DNA of 9,856 nucleotides, taken from positions 1 to 9,856 of the forward strand of contig CAIYPH010000281.1 in assembly GCA_903928045.1 (NCBI GenBank), in the 5' to 3' direction. The DNA is from an uncultured Rhodospirillales bacterium (lineage in GTDB: Bacteria; Pseudomonadota; Alphaproteobacteria; Acetobacterales; Acetobacteraceae). The position numbers were made by a program, and so were the translations under genes. Below, one piece after another: positions 7,581 to 9,856 of this stretch. Each line of letters opens with the position of its first letter. Position 1 is the stretch's first letter. A model generated the notes under the pieces. That model searched no databases, was not told the origin of the DNA, and saw only the letters and a program-made list of their open reading frames with translations.

Positions 7581-7614
7581 ATCCCGCGGCGCTTGTCGAT
7601 CAGCGCCGCGGGAT
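7581..7614 (+). terminator. Strong GC hairpin after the transporter operon
   Basis: ATCCCGCGGCGCT (7581-7593) is perfectly complementary to AGCGCCGCGGGAT (7602-7614), with an 8-base loop TGTCGATC. It starts 9 bases after the stop codon of the binding-protein gene. The position and stem strength fit an operon-ending or RNA-stabilising structure. There is no T run after it (ATTCCCGC follows), so intrinsic termination may be weak and protection of the 3' end against exonucleases is an alternative. Confidence 0.6.
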
Positions 7615-7663
7615 ATTCCCGCAAGAATTATCCCATGCCCCGCGTGATTCGCCTGACTCCAAG

Positions 7664-7791
7664 GACTTAGCGGCCACGGATCGCCGCGTAACAAATCATT
7701 AACATTCTTTCCGTTGTTTTTCAGATACTTAGAGATTTCGACGGCGTCGCCCCCCGTCGCGGGGAAGCTGAAAATTCCGTGACTTAGCGGC
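7664..7791 (+). repeat. 11-base direct repeat GACTTAGCGGC, two copies
   Basis: GACTTAGCGGC occurs at 7664-7674 and again at 7781-7791, 117 bases apart. The six-base core GACTTA occurs a third time at 7813-7818, running into the DnaA box. Two copies of an 11-mer inside a 340-base region are unlikely by chance but could be remnants of a duplication or protein binding sites. Confidence 0.5.
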
Positions 7792-7815
7792 GTCCGCAAA
7801 ATAGCATCCCCAGAC

Positions 7816-7824
7816 TTATCCACA
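7816..7824 (+). other. Consensus DnaA box
   Basis: TTATCCACA matches the strict bacterial DnaA-box consensus TTATNCACA exactly. It is the only one I found by eye in this region. A lone box does not make a replication origin; single boxes also occur by chance or as DnaA-responsive regulatory sites. It lies about 130 bases upstream of the small membrane-protein gene. Confidence 0.4.
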
Positions 7825-7890
7825 GATCCGACGCGACATCCGGAGACTGGCCGCGCCCAGGAAAAATATGCGGGGTTGGCGAAATTCGCC

Positions 7891-7919
7891 TTGCATCTCA
7901 TCTGAGAGTTAATTATAAT
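7891..7919 (+). promoter_or_regulatory. Probable promoter of the small gene at 7953
   Basis: TTGCAT (7891-7896) and a perfect TATAAT (7914-7919) are separated by an optimal 17 bases. The -35 element matches only at TTG. Transcription would start near 7926, about 27 bases before the ATG of the small gene. The perfect -10 stands out in this GC-rich genome. Confidence 0.5.
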
Positions 7920-7926
7920 CTCCGAA

Positions 7927-7956
7927 ATGAAATCAGGAATGACTGAAACCCCATGA
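7927..7956 (+). other. Possible nine-codon leader ORF overlapping the next start
   Basis: ATG at 7927 opens a frame encoding MKSGMTETP followed by TGA (7954-7956), which overlaps the ATG of the small gene (7953-7955) in an ATGA arrangement. An internal in-frame ATG at 7939 would give MTETP. The predicted transcription start falls almost on the first ATG, so it would be leaderless. This may be chance; the arrangement nevertheless repeats the overlap style used throughout the operon upstream. Confidence 0.2.
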
Positions 7957-8306
7957 CCCGCCCGCCTTCCCACCCCCTGGACGCCGCGCCCGGCATCGCC
8001 GCCCTTCTCGGCGGCATGCTGTTCGCGCTGCTGGCCGCCCTTCTGGGCACGGCCGGAGTGCGCCGGCGCGCGCTCAGCGTCACCGGGGTGATGGCGGCGA
8101 TTCCCCAGGAGCCGATTGACCTGGACTACGAACCCTGGGTGGAATGGGTCGCCGTACCCGCGCCCTGGCGCGCCTGCCAAGGCATCGGCCGCCCCTGCTC
8201 CCACCCGCGCGGGCCGTCCGGGCCATGCGGCGCCATGCGCACGTCCGTACGCGGGCCGCCGCCACCCGTTTTCCGCCAATGCAACCCCCTGCCCGGCATG
8301 GCCTGA
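7953..8306 (+). CDS. Hypothetical small protein with one predicted membrane segment
   Basis: A 117-residue ORF that I do not recognise. Residues 13-35 form an uninterrupted hydrophobic stretch rich in A, L and G, followed by the basic cluster RRR (37-39), so a membrane anchor with the C-terminal part in the cytoplasm, or a signal-anchor, is plausible. The remainder is rich in proline and glycine with cysteines at 75, 82, 92 and 110 and an acidic-aromatic patch DLDYEPWVEW (56-65). Third codon positions are strongly GC up to about residue 70, which supports coding; the later part looks less protein-like, so a frameshift or spurious tail is possible. No good ribosome site lies just upstream (AGGA is about 15 bases away). 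A promoter with perfect TATAAT precedes it. It converges on the P450 gene with 47 bases between. Confidence 0.45.
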   Translation: MTRPPSHPLDAAPGIAALLGGMLFALLAALLGTAGVRRRALSVTGVMAAIPQEPIDLDYEPWVEWVAVPAPWRACQGIGRPCSHPRGPSGPCGAMRTSVRGPPPPVFRQCNPLPGMA

Positions 8307-8353
8307 CGGCGATGCGCGGGGGCTTTCGCATGCGCGCTGCGCAGATCGGCGCT

Positions 8354-9544
8354 TCAGGCCACGTGCAGGCGCAGCGGCAGGGTGCGCAGGCCGCGCAGGG
8401 TGTTGTTATAGCGGCGCGCAGGGGTGCCGGTGATCTCCAGCCGGGCCACACGCTTCGCCAGCGCCGCCAGCATCGCCTCGCCTTCCAGCCGCGCCAGGAT
8501 CTGGCCGACGCACATATGGATGCCGGCGCCGAAGCCGACATGGCCGGCGGCGTTGCGGGTGATGTCGAAGCTATCGGGCGCGTCCCAGCGGCGCGGGTCC
8601 CGGTTGGCGGCGGCGAGGAACATCAGTACCTTGGCGCCCTCGGGGAGTGCGATGCCGGCGAGCTCAGTATCGCGGCCGGTGGTGCGGAAGAAGGTCTGCA
8701 CCGGGCTTTCGAAGCGCACCGCCTCCTCGAAGGCCCCGCGGGCGAGCCCGGGCTCGGCGTGCAGGCGGTCCCATTGGTCGGGGGAGCGGGCGAGGTTGTA
8801 GAGCGCGGCGCCGAGTCCGTTCACGGTGGTGTCGACGCCGGCGGAGAGCAGGGCGCGCACCAGCAGCGGGGCTTCCTCGTGGGTGATCGCGCCGGCATCG
8901 GCGGCCTCGTGGATCATCATGCCGATGGAGCCCGGGCGCAGACGGTCGCGTTGGGATTGCCGTGTCGCCCATTCGGCCAAGTGCGGGAGTTCGGCCAGCG
9001 AGGCGGCGAGCAGGGCGTTGTCAGGTCCCATGGAGTTGAAGACGAAATTACCGAAGGGCAGCAGGTTTTCCCGCCCGCCCGGTTCCATGCCCAGCGCATC
9101 GGGGAAGACGCCGAGCGGGTAGGCCTCGGCGATATCGGCGATGGCGTCGATCTCGCCCTTGGCCAGCAGGCGCTCCACCAGAGCGGCCGCCGCGGCCTCG
9201 AAGCTGGGGCGCAGGGCGCGCACCACGGCGGGCGCCAGCGCCTGGTTGAGCACGGCGCGGCGGCGGGTGTGGATGGGCGGGTCCATCTCCAGGATCATCG
9301 AGGGGCCGCGCAGCGGCGGGTGCACCTTGTAGTCGCGAATGCCGACGCCGCGGCTGGAGGGGAACTCCTCCCAGTGCATCAGCATGTGATGCACCTCGGC
9401 ATGGCGTCCCACGCCGTAGGCGTTGATGGCGGGCAGCCACACGACGGGGGCGGTTTCGCGCACGGCGGCGTGGCCGGGGTAGGGATCGTCGAAGAAAGCG
9501 GTGGAGAAGGGATCGAGAGCCAAGCTTGGGACGGTGGTCGTCAT
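8354..9544 (-). CDS. Cytochrome P450, CYP199-like (para-substituted benzoate oxidation family)
   Basis: A 396-residue soluble bacterial P450 monooxygenase, which uses O2 and electrons from a ferredoxin to hydroxylate or O-demethylate a substrate. Visible motifs: I-helix SAGVDTT (234-240) with the D238-T239 proton-relay pair, ExxR as E274-A-V-R277, and haem loop FGAGIHMCVG (338-347) with cysteine ligand C345. Stretches such as ALLSAGVDTTVNG, FEEAVRFESPVQTFFRTT and NNTLRGL closely match what I remember of Rhodopseudomonas CYP199A2/A4, whose substrates are 4-methoxybenzoate-type acids. With a constant offset of 13, substrate-pocket residues R92, S95, F182, S247, D251, T252 and F298 are kept, while F185 becomes M172 and S244 becomes A231. 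The start at 9544 is favoured over one 7 codons upstream because GAGGAA (9551-9556 on this strand) sits 6 bases before it. No ferredoxin or reductase gene is in the window. Confidence 0.92.
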   Translation of the reverse strand: MTTTVPSLALDPFSTAFFDDPYPGHAAVRETAPVVWLPAINAYGVGRHAEVHHMLMHWEEFPSSRGVGIRDYKVHPPLRGPSMILEMDPPIHTRRRAVLNQALAPAVVRALRPSFEAAAAALVERLLAKGEIDAIADIAEAYPLGVFPDALGMEPGGRENLLPFGNFVFNSMGPDNALLAASLAELPHLAEWATRQSQRDRLRPGSIGMMIHEAADAGAITHEEAPLLVRALLSAGVDTTVNGLGAALYNLARSPDQWDRLHAEPGLARGAFEEAVRFESPVQTFFRTTGRDTELAGIALPEGAKVLMFLAAANRDPRRWDAPDSFDITRNAAGHVGFGAGIHMCVGQILARLEGEAMLAALAKRVARLEITGTPARRYNNTLRGLRTLPLRLHVA

Positions 9545-9718
9545 GGGGGCTTCCTCGGTGGGCACGCAATCGCGGTTAGGCGTTCATGGGTCCGTTTGCC
9601 GTTCGATCGTCCAGGCACCCCGCATGCGACTCAGAATGGTAAGAAATCTCTGGGTGGAATAGGCCGCGCTGTTCGCGGGCATGATCTCGATTTCGGTTCC
9701 CAACTCGACGCGATCATT

Positions 9719-9737
9719 AGACTTGTTGCGAAAGTCT
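9719..9737. repeat. Short inverted repeat, possible insertion-sequence end
   Basis: AGACTT (9719-9724) and AAGTCT (9732-9737) are perfect inverted arms around GTTGCGA. The look of the sequence vaguely recalls terminal repeats of IS5-type elements, from memory only. No transposase gene is visible in the window and no target-site duplication can be shown. Confidence 0.2.
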
Positions 9738-9751
9738 GCGGCCTAATTTGA

Positions 9752-9765
9752 CCACCAGTTGGTGG
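9752..9765. promoter_or_regulatory. Near-palindrome CCACCA-GT-TGGTGG, possible operator
   Basis: CCACCA (9752-9757) and TGGTGG (9760-9765) are perfect inverted arms with two bases between. It lies about 210 bases upstream of the P450 start codon, rather far for a repressor but reachable by an activator. Its role is unknown, and it could serve a gene beyond the window instead. Confidence 0.25.
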
Positions 9766-9856
9766 CTCCGGGCCAATCTGTCGGCCTCATCAGAGTGGCA
9801 TGAACCCCGCTTCGATGTTCACCAGTCCCGCGATGATCGACGTTTTGGTGTGATGG

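Larger units (their letters stand above)
7615..7952. other. Non-coding intergenic region, AT-richer than its surroundings
   Basis: I find no convincing gene in these 338 bases. Base composition drops sharply in AT content bias around 7690-7740 and 7905-7935, unlike the GC-rich coding DNA on both sides. It holds an 11-base direct repeat, a short GC hairpin (CCCCG 7752-7756 with CGGGG 7760-7764), one consensus DnaA box and, at its right end, a promoter for the small gene at 7953. A minus-strand frame crossing it from livK to 8279 looks like a chance opening. Confidence 0.6.
9545..9856. other. Region upstream of the P450 gene without a convincing gene
   Basis: These 312 bases contain the ribosome site of the P450 gene and presumably its promoter, but I could not pick a convincing -35/-10 pair. 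The composition is less GC-rich than the genes. Two short inverted repeats are present (9719-9737 and 9752-9765). At the far right, a minus-strand frame ending at the TGA 9790-9792 gives 21 residues (HHTKTSIIAGLVNIEAGFMPL) that run off the window; this could be the end of a gene or chance. Confidence 0.5.

Noticed and set aside
7615..7952. Replication origin
   Set aside because: Only one DnaA box, no cluster of iterons and no dnaA, repA or parAB gene in the window.
7440..8279. 279-residue minus-strand open frame spanning the livK end and the intergenic region
   Set aside because: It crosses the 13-bp hairpin and AT-rich DNA, overlaps the end of the binding-protein gene and shows no recognisable domain or codon pattern.
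8144..9751. 535-residue plus-strand open frame across the P450 gene
   Set aside because: It is antisense to an unmistakable P450, has repetitive Gly/Ala/Val/His composition and no domain.
9790..9856. Partial minus-strand gene ending at 9790
   Set aside because: Only 21 codons are visible and I cannot match them to any family; noted within the right-edge region instead.
1..9856. CRISPR array, tRNA, rRNA or riboswitch
   Set aside because: No regularly spaced repeats, cloverleaf-like sequences or recognisable RNA motifs were seen on reading both strands by eye.

Overview
The window looks like chromosomal DNA from a high-GC alphaproteobacterium. Codon third positions are overwhelmingly G or C, the proteins resemble Rhizobiales and Rhodospirillales versions, and the AT-rich hairpin at the left edge resembles intergenic hairpins I associate with Acetobacteraceae. 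That family placement is inference from memory, not a search result.

Layout. (1) Positions 1-132 are non-coding and hold an AT-rich inverted repeat. (2) A creatininase-family amidohydrolase lies on the minus strand (133-927). (3) A divergent control region (928-1072) has a good sigma-70-like promoter and a perfect 12-bp palindrome touching its -35 box. (4) A plus-strand operon (1073-7572) encodes a complete branched-chain-amino-acid-type (HAAT/Liv) ABC importer: permeases LivH and LivM, ATPases LivG and LivF, an AMP-binding (acyl-CoA synthetase-like) protein, and a periplasmic substrate-binding protein. The first five genes are joined by 4-base stop/start overlaps. The binding-protein gene follows a 57-base gap with a near-perfect Shine-Dalgarno sequence, and a 13-bp perfect hairpin follows it. 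(5) An AT-richer intergenic region (7573-7952) has short direct repeats, one consensus DnaA box and a promoter with a perfect TATAAT. (6) A small plus-strand ORF encodes a possible one-helix membrane protein of unknown function (7953-8306). (7) A cytochrome P450 on the minus strand (8354-9544) matches the CYP199 family closely. (8) Positions 9545-9856 show no convincing gene, only short palindromes.

How it may work together. Liv-type importers next to an acyl-CoA ligase-like gene are a recurring alphaproteobacterial arrangement, often tied to carboxylic or aromatic acid uptake. Characterised CYP199A enzymes oxidise para-substituted benzoates. A reasonable hypothesis is therefore uptake and processing of an aromatic or other organic acid. 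The P450 has its own orientation, however, and nothing in the sequence proves the link.

The most unusual item is the AMP-binding protein. It keeps the overall fold signatures but has lost consensus residues in several catalytic motifs, including both hallmark lysines, so it may be a non-canonical or inactive ligase. I do not see a clearly new multi-gene system. The more interesting leads are this degenerate ligase, the P450 pocket substitutions, the palindrome at the divergent promoter, and the possible leader peptide before the small membrane protein.
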